From assembly GCF_900109205.1 (NCBI RefSeq), contig NZ_FNZB01000002.1:1-64000 (forward strand): a stretch of DNA of 64,000 nt. Direction: 5' to 3'. Each line of letters opens with the position of its first letter. Position 1 is the stretch's first letter. The position numbers and the translations under genes are program-made. This DNA is from Sphingomonas sp. OV641. Lineage in GTDB: Bacteria; Pseudomonadota; Alphaproteobacteria; Sphingomonadales; Sphingomonadaceae. Of the stretch, positions 34,143-42,306 are shown in pieces. A model generated the notes under the pieces. It saw only the letters and a program-made list of their open reading frames with translations. It made no database searches and had not been told where the DNA came from.

Positions 34143-34577
34143 GGCTTGGCATGACGGTCCTGTGCGGGCCCTTCTGAGACGCTTCAGTCCCGCCACACAC
34201 AGGCTGCGTCATCCCACCCCCTCGGCGCCGCGTGCGGCGTCGCTGGGAGCGGGCTCGTGCCGGGATCCACTGTTCCGTACCTTCGGTAGCGTGAGGTCCG
34301 TGGAGCGCTGGATGCTGGGACAAGCCCGGCATGACGGTGGGGGACGAAACTTGGTTGGCCTTAGCTGAACAAGCGCCCTTTGCTTCCCGGCGAAGGCTGG
34401 GGCCCCAGTAGGATAAGTCATGGAATGCGCAGCGTGCTATCACGCGCGTCTTTCCAACTGGACCCCGGCCTTCGCCGGGGAACTGGTTCGGATCAGATGG
34501 ATCTGACTTCAAGCGCCGGGTGGCCCCGAGCCGCAATCTTGCTGCTCTCTTCGCAGGGCTGGCCGGCGGAGGGGTGA
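34143..34577. other. Intergenic region rich in dispersed repeats
   Basis: No gene. This 435-bp convergent gap holds fragments of dispersed intergenic repeats: a ggatgctgggacaagcccgg element near 34310 and the inverted pair at 34384-34481 described separately. The repeats could form hairpins that end transcripts from both sides. Confidence 0.6.
34384..34481. repeat. Inverted copies of a sphingomonad dispersed repeat
   Basis: The left arm (34384-34409, TTCCCGGCGAAGGCTGGGGC) and right arm (34455-34481, CCCCGGCCTTCGCCGGGGAA) are near-perfect inverse copies about 45 bp apart. This REP-like element is widespread between genes in sphingomonads as I recall; a related copy lies near 56400-56485. Confidence 0.6.
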
Positions 34578-35444
34578 TCAGCCTTCGTTCGCCCAGAGCG
34601 TCAGCAGCGTGTGCGCGATGGCATAGGTAGGCGGCGCGACGAACGGCCCCTCACCCGCGAGCGATGCGCGCACTTCCTCGCGCGTGAACCAACCGGCCTT
34701 TTCCAGCTCATTCTCGTCGAGCGTGATCGCATCATCCTCGGCAATGCCGACACAGGCGATCATCAGTTGCGACGGGAACGGCCAGGGCTGGCTCGCCACA
34801 TAACGGACGCCGGAAACGCGCACGCCGGCCTCCTCTTGAATCTCGCGCGCGACAGCCTCCTCGATCGACTCGCCCGGCTCCAGAAAGCCGGCGAGCGCGG
34901 AATAGCGACCGGCGGGCCAGCTTGGCTGACGTCCGAGCAGGGCGCGCCCGTCATGCTCGGCGATCATGATCACCACCGGGTCGACGCGCGGAAAATGCTC
35001 GGTCGAACAATTCCCGCATTTACGGCCCCAGCCGGCACGGAACGGCGTGGTCAGCGTACCGCAATTGGCACAGAAGCGGTGCCGCGCATTCCAGTCGAGC
35101 ACCGCGCGCGCCATGGCATAAGTGGCGGCCTCACCGGGCGCGAGCTGGTCAAGCGCGCGGAACAGCGCGGGTGAACGCAGCGGCGGAGCAGGCACGCCTT
35201 CCGGCGCGGCGGCGAAGCGCGGCCGCCCCTCGTCAAAGCCGAGCAGCACGATATGCGCGTCGTCCGCCGCCTCCGTCACCATCGTCCAGCCAAGGCGGCC
35301 ATCCTCGGTGATTTCGGGATCATAGCCGTCCAGCTTGAGCAGCCGGGCGCGCCAGTCGCCCATGGCGGCGGCAAAGGCCTCCGCATCGTTGCGGTGATCG
35401 GCAACGCGGCTGAGCGTGCCGCCCGTGAAGCCCGGCACGCTCAT
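34578..35444 (-). CDS. nudC: NAD+ diphosphatase (NudC)
   Basis: A 288-residue NADH pyrophosphatase that also removes NAD caps from RNA in other bacteria. The order is right: N-terminal domain, a zinc ribbon with two CxxC pairs (CANC and CGNC around residues 125-145), then the Nudix box, GFLEPGES followed by EEAVAREIQEEAGV near 186-207, and the NudC-specific SQPWPFPSQLM motif near residue 218. Its ATG at 35444 overlaps the TGA of the serine hydrolase gene upstream, so it is the last gene of a three-gene unit with mutY. Confidence 0.92.
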   Translation of the reverse strand: MSVPGFTGGTLSRVADHRNDAEAFAAAMGDWRARLLKLDGYDPEITEDGRLGWTMVTEAADDAHIVLLGFDEGRPRFAAAPEGVPAPPLRSPALFRALDQLAPGEAATYAMARAVLDWNARHRFCANCGTLTTPFRAGWGRKCGNCSTEHFPRVDPVVIMIAEHDGRALLGRQPSWPAGRYSALAGFLEPGESIEEAVAREIQEEAGVRVSGVRYVASQPWPFPSQLMIACVGIAEDDAITLDENELEKAGWFTREEVRASLAGEGPFVAPPTYAIAHTLLTLWANEG

Positions 35445-36793
35445 CGCGCGGTCAACCGCTGCATGTCACGCGCCAGGGCGGCGGATACGTTTCGCCGAAC
35501 CGGCCATTTATCATCCGGGAAATATTGCACCATCACCGTTCCTCGCATCTTCCTGACCGGATCGACCCAGGCGATGGTGCCCGCGGCACCGCCCCAGCCG
35601 AATGTTCCCTTGGACGGCACGCCGCCCGGCGCATTTTCGAGATAAACCGAGCCGCCGGCACCGAACCCCATGCGCGCCGACATGACCCCGCCCGTTCCGT
35701 CGCCCAGCCCGCCGAACGTCACGCCGGGCGGAAGGAGGTTCGACATGGCGAGCGCCACCGTTTCCGCCTTCATCACCCGCCGCCCGTCCAGCGTGCCGCC
35801 GTTCGCCAGCATGTGGAGGAAACGATCATAGTCGCGCGCGCTGGAAACCAGCCCCGCGCCACCATAGGGAAAGCTGGGCGGCTTGAGGTACACCGACGTC
35901 GCCGCGCGATCGATCGGCGCGCGAACATCCCCGACGAACACGTAGTTGGTGGACAATCGCCCCACCTCGCTCGCCGGGACGCTCCAGTAGGTCGATCGCA
36001 TGTTCAGCGGGCCGAGAAGGCGCGTCTGCACGAAGCGGTCGAATGGCATGCCGCTCGCCTGCTCGATCACCGCGCCCAGCACGTCGAGGCCAATGGAATA
36101 ATGCCATTTGGTGCCCGGTTCGGCGATCAGCGGCACCGCCGCCACCCGGTTGGCGAATTCTGCGAGCGTGGTCGGGCGAGCGGTGCGCGCCTTGGCCTCC
36201 ATCTGCGCGTTCACCTGTGCCGGCACGATGCCGCGCCGCTCATATTCCTGCAGCAGCGGCCCCTTGGCATTGATGCTGTAGCCAAGGCCGGCACTGTGGG
36301 TGAGCAGGTGGCGGATCAGGATCGGCTTCTTCGCCGGCACGCTGTCCAGCGAGGTATCGGGGCTGGTCAGCACCCGCATGTTGGCGAAAGCGGGAATATA
36401 TTTGCTCAGCGGATCATCCAGGCCGATCCGCCCGTCCTCCACCAGGAGCATCGCCGCCATGCCCGTCACCGGCTTGGTCATGGAATAGATCCGCCACAGG
36501 CTGTCCGGACCGGCCAGTGGCGCGCCCGGATCGTCGGAGATGCGGCCGGCGGAAACGAACTGCGGCGGGGCGTCGCCAACGCCGAACGCACCCACCACGC
36601 CCGGCATCTTGCCGCTGGCGACATAGCCATCAAACAGGGCCTGCGTTTCGCGAAGCAGCGGGTTTGCGCCGGGCGCCGCGGCGACAGAAGGGGCAGGGGC
36701 AGGTTGCGGTGCCGGCTGCGCCTGACGCGCGTCGCCCGTCGTGGCGGCGAATGCCAGCAACACCATGGTGCCGCCCAGCCAAAGCGTTCTCAT
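35441..36793 (-). CDS. Exported serine hydrolase (beta-lactamase family)
   Basis: A 450-residue protein with a signal peptide (MRTLWLGGTMVLLAFAATTG) and an Ala/Pro-rich linker. The active-site motif is SMTK near residue 105, the Tyr motif is in KWHYSIGLDVLG, and HLLTHSAGLGYSI is the usual preceding loop. The GWGGAAGTIAWVDP region holds the third motif. It is probably an esterase or D-amidase of the EstB/PBP4* group. The ATG at 36793 has GGGAGGG before it and overlaps the mutY stop; a frame open to 37231 is antisense-like shadow. It has no obvious metabolic link to mutY or nudC. Confidence 0.85.
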   Translation of the reverse strand: MRTLWLGGTMVLLAFAATTGDARQAQPAPQPAPAPSVAAAPGANPLLRETQALFDGYVASGKMPGVVGAFGVGDAPPQFVSAGRISDDPGAPLAGPDSLWRIYSMTKPVTGMAAMLLVEDGRIGLDDPLSKYIPAFANMRVLTSPDTSLDSVPAKKPILIRHLLTHSAGLGYSINAKGPLLQEYERRGIVPAQVNAQMEAKARTARPTTLAEFANRVAAVPLIAEPGTKWHYSIGLDVLGAVIEQASGMPFDRFVQTRLLGPLNMRSTYWSVPASEVGRLSTNYVFVGDVRAPIDRAATSVYLKPPSFPYGGAGLVSSARDYDRFLHMLANGGTLDGRRVMKAETVALAMSNLLPPGVTFGGLGDGTGGVMSARMGFGAGGSVYLENAPGGVPSKGTFGWGGAAGTIAWVDPVRKMRGTVMVQYFPDDKWPVRRNVSAALARDMQRLTAR

Positions 36794-37842
36794 TGCACCC
36801 TCCCTATCGCCTCTGCGGCCTTTGCGAAGACGGTCGGCAATCCCGCGGACGCGAGATCGTCGACCGGCCACCATTCGCCCCCGGCCTGCGCTGAATGCGC
36901 GTCCCCGCGCGCCACGGCAAGCGCGAGTTCGAGGGTGAAATGGGTAAAGCCATGGCTGACCACATGGTTCAACATCGCCCAGTCCAACGCCGCCGGTGCC
37001 CCTTGCAGCCCGGGCGCGGCGGGCTCCCAGGGCCCCGTCGGCAAGGCGCGCATGCCTCCAAGCAGCCCCTTCGCCGGACGGCGGACCAGCAGCACCTCGC
37101 GCGCCGAAGAGGAAAGACCATCGCTGCCGCCACGCTCCAGCCAGAAGATGGTGCCGAACCGCGCCGGCCGGGGCTTCTTCGCCGGCTTGACCGGAAACGC
37201 CTCCTCCTCTCCTGCCTGGTGCGCGGCGCAATCACGGGCGAGCGGGCACAGGAGACACTTGGGCTTTCGCGGCGAGCAGATGACGGAGCCGAGATCCATC
37301 ATCGCCTGGGCGAAATCGCCTGCGCGCCGATCGGGCGTCACCTGCTCCGCCGCCGCCCGGACCGCGCGCTTTCCCGCGGCGCGGAACAGGCGGGACACGA
37401 CACGTTCGACATTGGCGTCGATCACGACGGCGCGCTGGCCGAACGCGATCGCCGCCACGGCCGCCGCCGTATAGTCTCCCAGCCCCGGCAGGCCACGCAG
37501 CGCGTCTTCCGTTCCAGGCAGGCGACCGCCATGATCGGCGACGATCGCCTTTGCCGCCCGCACGAGATTGCGGGCACGGGCGTAATAGCCAAGCCCCGCC
37601 CAGGCCGCCATCACCTCCGCCTCGTCGGCGGCGGCGAGGCTGGCGACATCAGGCCATCGCGCCACCCATGCCTCGAAGCGCGGGCGCACGGTGGCGACCG
37701 TTGTCTGCTGAAGCATCACTTCCGACAGCCAGACCCGATAGGGATCGGGCGTTACGCCCGGCGGTGCCCGCCATGGCAGGGTGCGGGCATGACGATCATA
37801 CCAGTCGAGCAGTCTGTCGGCGATCGAGCGCTTGGCGTCCAC
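36790..37842 (-). CDS. mutY: Adenine DNA glycosylase (MutY)
   Basis: A 350-residue base-excision repair enzyme that removes adenine opposite 8-oxoguanine. It shows LSEVMLQQTTV (catalytic Glu), the helix-hairpin-helix LPGLGDYTAAAV, VIDANVER (catalytic Asp), and the 4Fe-4S ligands as C-x6-C-x2-C-x5-C in CSPRKPKCLLCPLARDC. A Nudix-like C-terminal domain for 8-oxoG recognition follows (about 230-345). The GTG at 37842 gives the usual length; the open frame to 37971 runs into the divergent DUF721 gene. It leads the mutY / hydrolase / nudC unit. Confidence 0.92.
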   Translation of the reverse strand: MDAKRSIADRLLDWYDRHARTLPWRAPPGVTPDPYRVWLSEVMLQQTTVATVRPRFEAWVARWPDVASLAAADEAEVMAAWAGLGYYARARNLVRAAKAIVADHGGRLPGTEDALRGLPGLGDYTAAAVAAIAFGQRAVVIDANVERVVSRLFRAAGKRAVRAAAEQVTPDRRAGDFAQAMMDLGSVICSPRKPKCLLCPLARDCAAHQAGEEEAFPVKPAKKPRPARFGTIFWLERGGSDGLSSSAREVLLVRRPAKGLLGGMRALPTGPWEPAAPGLQGAPAALDWAMLNHVVSHGFTHFTLELALAVARGDAHSAQAGGEWWPVDDLASAGLPTVFAKAAEAIGRVQ

Positions 37843-37868
37843 GCCCCGGCTATGGCATGGGGCGCCAG

Positions 37869-38387
37869 ATGAGCAAGCGGGTGCGAGCGTCCCAATCCCA
37901 GCCGGAACCCGCGCGATCAAACCGTTCGCGCCCGGTATCCGAGCTGCTGCCCAGCGTCGGCGGCGCGGCATTCCGCCGTTTCGGCTTCGTGCAATCGTCG
38001 ATCGTGACCCGCTGGCCCGATATCGTGGGCGAAAAGCTTGCCGCGGCGAGCGCTCCCGAATCGATCAAGTTTCCGGTCGGCAAGAAGCAGGACGGCACGC
38101 TTAGCCTGATGGTCCGCAGCGCCCATGCGGTGATGATCCAGCATGTCGTGCCGGAGATCATCGAGCGAGTGAACCTGTTCTTCGGCTATCCCGCCATCGC
38201 CAAGGTCGCCATCCGCCAGGGCGATGTGGCGCCGCGGCCCAAGCCGCGCCCCTCGCCTGCACCGCGCCCGGTTCCGGTCGAGTTGGGGCAAAGCCTCAAA
38301 AGCATCGAAGACCCTGAGCTCAAGGCCGTGCTGGAGGCGCTTGCCGCCGGCGTCGGCGCTTTCCATGGATTGCCCACCGTCAAATGA
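37869..38387 (+). CDS. DUF721 (DciA-like) protein
   Basis: A 172-residue DUF721 protein. The domain (about residues 35-120) has the typical FGFVQSSIVTRWPDIVGEKLAAAS helix and LSLMVRSAHAVMIQHVVPEIIERVNLFFGY. Related DciA proteins load the DnaB helicase at replication. A Pro/Arg-rich linker and a short acidic helix end the protein. The ATG at 37869 is 27 bp from the divergent mutY start. Its TGA overlaps the ATG of the next gene, which encodes a thioredoxin-fold protein. The same order is common in sphingomonads. Confidence 0.8.
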   Translation: MSKRVRASQSQPEPARSNRSRPVSELLPSVGGAAFRRFGFVQSSIVTRWPDIVGEKLAAASAPESIKFPVGKKQDGTLSLMVRSAHAVMIQHVVPEIIERVNLFFGYPAIAKVAIRQGDVAPRPKPRPSPAPRPVPVELGQSLKSIEDPELKAVLEALAAGVGAFHGLPTVK

Positions 38388-39055
38388 CAAAGCTGCTTGC
38401 CCTGGCCGCCCTGGCCCTCGCCGCGCCACTGACTGCCGCGACCCAGAAACCGTGGACGGCGACCGCCGCTCTCGCGCCATCGGGCAGCTTCGTCATCGGC
38501 AACCCCAAGGCGAAGGTGAAGCTGATCGAATATGTCAGCTACACCTGCCCGCATTGCGCGCATTTCTCGCGTGATTCCGCGCCCGTGCTGAGGGGCAAGA
38601 TGATCGCGTCCGGATCCACCAGCCTGGAGGTGCGCAGTTCCATCCACGATCGCTACGATCTGGTCGCCGCCACGCTGGCGCGCTGCGCCGGGCCGGGGCT
38701 GTTCCCCAAGATCCATGACCTGCTGTTCACGCGGCAGGAGGAATGGCTGAAGCAGGCGGCGGCCTTCGATCAGGCATCGGGCCAGGCCAATGCCGGCAAG
38801 TCCCAGCCGCAGATCATGCGCGCGCTCGCCGATGGTGCCGGGCTGACCGGCATCGCCAAAGCCGCGGGCATGACCGATAGCGCCATCGCCGCCTGCTTCG
38901 CCAACGAGGCGAATGTCGCCAAGACGCTTCAGGTGGCGCAGGCAATGCAGGGCAAGATCACCGGCACGCCGACCTTTGAACTGAACGGCAAGCTGATCCA
39001 GAATACCGACTGGGCCGGGCTGGAACCGATGCTGCGCGCCGCCGGCGCCAAGTGA
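38384..39055 (+). CDS. DsbA-like thioredoxin-fold periplasmic protein
   Basis: A 223-residue exported protein of the DsbA family, thioredoxin-like with an inserted helical domain. A signal peptide covers about residues 1-19. The redox motif CPHC sits in SYTCPHCAHF near residue 55, and the cis-Pro loop is TGTPTFELNG near 198. It would oxidise or reduce thiols in periplasmic proteins. It is coupled by an ATGA overlap to the DUF721 gene and is followed by a second thioredoxin-fold gene. Confidence 0.85.
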   Translation: MTKLLALAALALAAPLTAATQKPWTATAALAPSGSFVIGNPKAKVKLIEYVSYTCPHCAHFSRDSAPVLRGKMIASGSTSLEVRSSIHDRYDLVAATLARCAGPGLFPKIHDLLFTRQEEWLKQAAAFDQASGQANAGKSQPQIMRALADGAGLTGIAKAAGMTDSAIAACFANEANVAKTLQVAQAMQGKITGTPTFELNGKLIQNTDWAGLEPMLRAAGAK

Positions 39056-39073
39056 TTGATACGGAGTGATAGC

Positions 39074-39817
39074 ATGAAATTGCGTTTTGCCGCGACCACC
39101 CCTCTCCTCGCCTGCGCGCTTGCGATGCTCGCCGCCTGCGGAGACAGCGGCAACAGCAACGCCGCCGCACCCAACTCGATCGCCGCCACCGCGGCGCCGG
39201 CCGGGCAGGACTGGACTCAGGTCGTCTCCAAAACGGCAGACGGCGGCTATGTGATGGGCAATCCCGACGCGCCGCTGAAGCTGGTCGAATATGGATCGCG
39301 CACTTGCCCGACCTGCGGCAATTTCGGCCGGACCGGCACCCGCCCGCTCGAAGACACTTACATCAAGAGCGGCAAGGTCTCCTATGAGTTCCGGGACTTC
39401 CTGGTCCACGCGCCGGACCTTGGCGTCGCGATCCTGGGCCAGTGCGCCGGCGAGACGCCGTTCTTTCCGATCCTGGAGCAGATGTTCGTCGAGCAGAACC
39501 AATTTCTCGAGAAGCTGGAAAGCGTGCCGGCCGACTTTCAGCAGCGCCTGCAGGGCATGAGCCCAGCGCAGCAGGCGACCGCCTGGGTCGAGCATCTGGG
39601 CTATATCGACTTCGTGAAGCAGCGCGGGCTGACCGAAGCGCAGGCGCGCCAGTGCCTGTCCGACACGAAGCGGATCGAGGATCTCGCCAAGGTTTCCGAA
39701 GTCGCGATGCGCGACAAGGAAGTGACCGGGACGCCGACCTTCATCCTGAACGGCGAGAAGCTGGACGCGGCAAGCTGGCCACAGATCGAGCAGGCGCTGA
39801 AGGCTGCCGGCGCCTGA
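39074..39817 (+). CDS. DsbA-like thioredoxin-fold lipoprotein
   Basis: A 247-residue relative of the preceding gene. The N-terminus ends in a lipobox (LAAC), so it is probably a periplasmic lipoprotein, followed by a Ser/Asn/Ala linker. The redox motif is CPTC in SRTCPTCGNF and the cis-Pro loop is TGTPTFILNG. A longer middle insertion than the first copy (VEQNQFLEKLESVPADF) separates them. The ATG at 39074 lies 18 bp past the previous stop. In many sphingomonads the SMC gene follows; here dapF lies opposite instead. Confidence 0.85.
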   Translation: MKLRFAATTPLLACALAMLAACGDSGNSNAAAPNSIAATAAPAGQDWTQVVSKTADGGYVMGNPDAPLKLVEYGSRTCPTCGNFGRTGTRPLEDTYIKSGKVSYEFRDFLVHAPDLGVAILGQCAGETPFFPILEQMFVEQNQFLEKLESVPADFQQRLQGMSPAQQATAWVEHLGYIDFVKQRGLTEAQARQCLSDTKRIEDLAKVSEVAMRDKEVTGTPTFILNGEKLDAASWPQIEQALKAAGA

Positions 39818-39912
39818 TGCGGGGCTGAGCGGCGTCAACAGGGCAGGGACGACGACCTACGTGGGGCGGCGTCCGGCCCTATGCGTCGTCCGGCCCTGAT
39901 CGCAGAAGTGGC

Positions 39913-40842
39913 TTAGATCGCTGCCCAGGCGGCGGTCTCATCTTCGTGCCGGCGGGTGACAACCAGATCCCCCGCCGTGCCTCGCGACAGGTCAACGGTC
40001 ACCTGCCCGGTCCATTCCACCGTTGCGTTGCCGCTCAGCGTCACCATGCCCGCCTCACTGGCGGAGGCGCGCACCAGGCCGCCGCGGTTGCGCACCGTTA
40101 CCGTCCGGTCGAACAGCAGGCGTCCCGTCAGCCCGGCAACAAAGGTCGCCGCGCCCATCGCACTGCCACAGGCATTGGTGAGCCCCACGCCCCGTTCAAA
40201 CGTGCGCACGTACAGCTCGCCGCCCGTCCGCACCTCCACGAAGGAGACATTGGCGCGGTTGGGCAGCCATGCCGGCGCGGCTTCGCAAATCTCGCCGATG
40301 CGCACGAGTTCGGCCTCGTCCACCTGATCAACAAAGGCGATAAGATGCGGATTCGGCATCGCGACTGCGGTGAAGCGCAGGTCAGATGACAGCCGCGCAA
40401 TCACTGCCTCCCGAATGCGCTCACCCTCGCCTTCCAGCGGCCAGTCGCGCACGTCCAGCGTCGCCGGCCCGGCCGTCTCACGCACGGTATAGACGCCCGG
40501 CGCCAGATCAGCGTCCCGCGCCACCGCCGCCCGGCTCGTCTTCAGCCGCACCACCGCCTGCGGGCGACCGGTCGCCTCCAGCCCCGCGCGTGCCACGCAG
40601 CGCAGGCCGTTGAGGCAGGTTTCGGGTTCGGAGCCGTCGGCGTTGAAGATCCGCATGCCGAAGGCGGCCTCATCATCCCCGCCGGTCAGCAGCAGGATGC
40701 CGTCACCCCCCACCGGCCCCGACCGATTCGCCAAAGCGCGCGCGGCCTGCGCCCATTCCTGATCGGCCAGCGCAAGGGCGCGGGCGTCGATCAAAGCGAA
40801 ATCATTGCCGGAGCCATGGCACTTGGTGATGTCGAAACGCAT
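39913..40842 (-). CDS. dapF: Diaminopimelate epimerase (divergent motifs)
   Basis: A 309-residue protein with the two-lobed fold of DapF, which converts LL- to meso-diaminopimelate for peptidoglycan and lysine. The N-terminal CHGSGNDF corresponds to the usual HGLGNDF, NADGSEPETCLNG holds the first catalytic Cys (usual CGNG, here CLNG), and GVGLTNACGSAMG holds the second Cys (usual GETLACGTG). NPHLIAFVD is in place. Both catalytic Cys are present. The changed flanking residues suggest either the normal sphingomonad form or a side branch with different substrate preference. ATG at 40842. Confidence 0.75.
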   Translation of the reverse strand: MRFDITKCHGSGNDFALIDARALALADQEWAQAARALANRSGPVGGDGILLLTGGDDEAAFGMRIFNADGSEPETCLNGLRCVARAGLEATGRPQAVVRLKTSRAAVARDADLAPGVYTVRETAGPATLDVRDWPLEGEGERIREAVIARLSSDLRFTAVAMPNPHLIAFVDQVDEAELVRIGEICEAAPAWLPNRANVSFVEVRTGGELYVRTFERGVGLTNACGSAMGAATFVAGLTGRLLFDRTVTVRNRGGLVRASASEAGMVTLSGNATVEWTGQVTVDLSRGTAGDLVVTRRHEDETAAWAAI

Positions 40843-40897
40843 GGCCGCGGCTTATCTGCCGGCCGGGCAGCCGCCGCAAGCCTTGGCCACAACGCGA

Positions 40898-41365
40898 TCA
40901 ATCGATCCGATAGTGATCGGCAAGGCGATCCAGCGCCATGGTCAGCACCAGCCGCCCGGACCGCGCCGGCCAGCCAAGCGACTTTTCCGCGACCGGCAGC
41001 CCCTCCCCCGCGCAGACCACGCGCCACAGGACATCGCTGAGCCCCCGCCCCACGGCGCCCACCGCGGCATCGAAGCGGCGCTTGGCAGCAAGGTGCGCGG
41101 CGGTTGCGTCCAGCCCCTGACCCGCGCCGCCATCGACCCGCGCCGACCAGCGCATCGTCACTGCCGGGCCGATTGCCGCGCGCTCGTAATCGGCCCGCAG
41201 CCGCTCGCCCGCCGCGATCTGCCGCGCATCCAGTAAGCCCCGCGCGCCAAGCCACGACAAGGGCGATTCGGCGAGGTTCACCGTGACGCTGCGGCCGCCC
41301 CGGCCCGCTTTCCCCGGCAGAAGTCGGCCATCACGATCAATCCCACGCTCCACGAGCATCTGCAT
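40898..41365 (-). CDS. DUF6456 domain protein
   Basis: A 155-residue protein of the DUF6456 type found in Alphaproteobacteria, without known function. The domain pattern is visible: SPLSWLGARGLLDARQIAAG, then GERLRADYERA and TMRWSARVDGG, then DVLWRVVCAGEGLPVAEKSL. The spacing of the early helices suggests a DNA-binding fold, but that is uncertain. ATG at 41365, with GGAGAA 6 nt before it; a second ATG lies two codons later. It lies upstream of dapF on the same strand, 55 bp away. Confidence 0.75.
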   Translation of the reverse strand: MQMLVERGIDRDGRLLPGKAGRGGRSVTVNLAESPLSWLGARGLLDARQIAAGERLRADYERAAIGPAVTMRWSARVDGGAGQGLDATAAHLAAKRRFDAAVGAVGRGLSDVLWRVVCAGEGLPVAEKSLGWPARSGRLVLTMALDRLADHYRID

Positions 41366-41427
41366 GCCTGTTCTCCGTTTGTTCGAAGCAGATGCATGGC
41401 ACGAAGCGCGGCTTGTAGGACAGGCCG

Positions 41428-42165
41428 TCAGCGCGCGTCGTGGCGCAGTCGCAGCCAGGCGCCCAGCGCCCACCATGACAGGGCCCAGAGCGCGCCGGCG
41501 CTCCAGCCGGCCAGAACATCGCTAGGCCAGTGAACGCCCAGGTACACGCGACTGGCACCGATCATCAGCACCAGCGCGATCGTCGCGCCGAACAGGAACC
41601 ATCGCGCGGTGCGTCGCGGCACGATCTGCATCACCGTCAGCGCAATGGTCAGGTAGATGATCGCGCTGTTCCCGGCATGACCGCTGGGGAAGCTGGCCGA
41701 GGCGACTTCCACCAGATGATCGACCAGCGCCGGCCGCTCGCGCGCCACCAGCTGCTTGCCAAGCGAGATAGCGACCGAACCGCTGAGCGTGCCGCCGAAC
41801 ACCAGCGCGGCGGTAAGGAAGTGGCGGCTCGCCAGCAGGAACCCGATCGTCAGGGCAGCGACCATGGTCAGCACCGTGCCGCCGCCCAGCGCGGTAATAT
41901 CGATCATTACCCCCTGCAGCCACACCGGGCCGATCGGCGTGGACAGATCGCCGGACGTGCGCAGCGCCAGCATGATGGCGTGATCAAACTCGAACTGCGT
42001 ACCCCGGGCGATCGTCATGCCGAGCAGCGCGATGATGAGGATCGCGCCGGCGACGGTGGCCAGCGCGATGAACGAATAGGGCGGGTGGGTGACCCCCGCC
42101 GGTGCGGTCTGGTCCGGTGTCGCCGGTGTTTCGGCGAGGATCTCGAGCGGGGATTCGTCGTGCAT
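41428..42165 (-). CDS. PAP2 superfamily membrane phosphatase
   Basis: A 245-residue integral membrane protein with five or six helices and the three phosphatase motifs: KQLVARERP (motif 1), SFPSGH (motif 2) and SRVYLGVHWPSD (motif 3). Such enzymes remove phosphate from phosphatidate, undecaprenyl diphosphate or similar lipid phosphates on the periplasmic face. The first 28 residues are a polar tail. Neighbouring genes give no clue to the substrate. Confidence 0.9.
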   Translation of the reverse strand: MHDESPLEILAETPATPDQTAPAGVTHPPYSFIALATVAGAILIIALLGMTIARGTQFEFDHAIMLALRTSGDLSTPIGPVWLQGVMIDITALGGGTVLTMVAALTIGFLLASRHFLTAALVFGGTLSGSVAISLGKQLVARERPALVDHLVEVASASFPSGHAGNSAIIYLTIALTVMQIVPRRTARWFLFGATIALVLMIGASRVYLGVHWPSDVLAGWSAGALWALSWWALGAWLRLRHDAR

Positions 42166-42306
42166 GGTTGGGGTGTAGCAGGGGCACGAGCGAAGGTGTC
42201 CTCCTTAGGCGCTGAGTTCTTGCCCCATGAGCGGCCGAGCCGCTGCGCGCGCAGTGACCCGGCCGACAACCCTGCTCCCGGCCTGAGCTCTTCCGCTGGC
42301 GCGGCG

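Noticed and set aside
32067..34196. 709-codon minus-strand frame antisense to the oligopeptidase
   Set aside because: No domain; opposite strand shows complete signal peptide and catalytic motifs.
36794..37231. N-terminal extension of the serine hydrolase into mutY
   Set aside because: Lies over mutY on the same strand in another frame; an ATG with GGGAGGG and signal peptide at 36793 is better.
35525..37474. 649-codon plus-strand frame over the serine hydrolase and mutY
   Set aside because: Shadow of two well-supported genes; His/Arg-rich translation.
39830..39905. Repeated cgtccggccct units as a strong terminator
   Set aside because: The two copies are direct, with only imperfect inverse partners; no T-run. 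Possibly weak, not listed as a feature.
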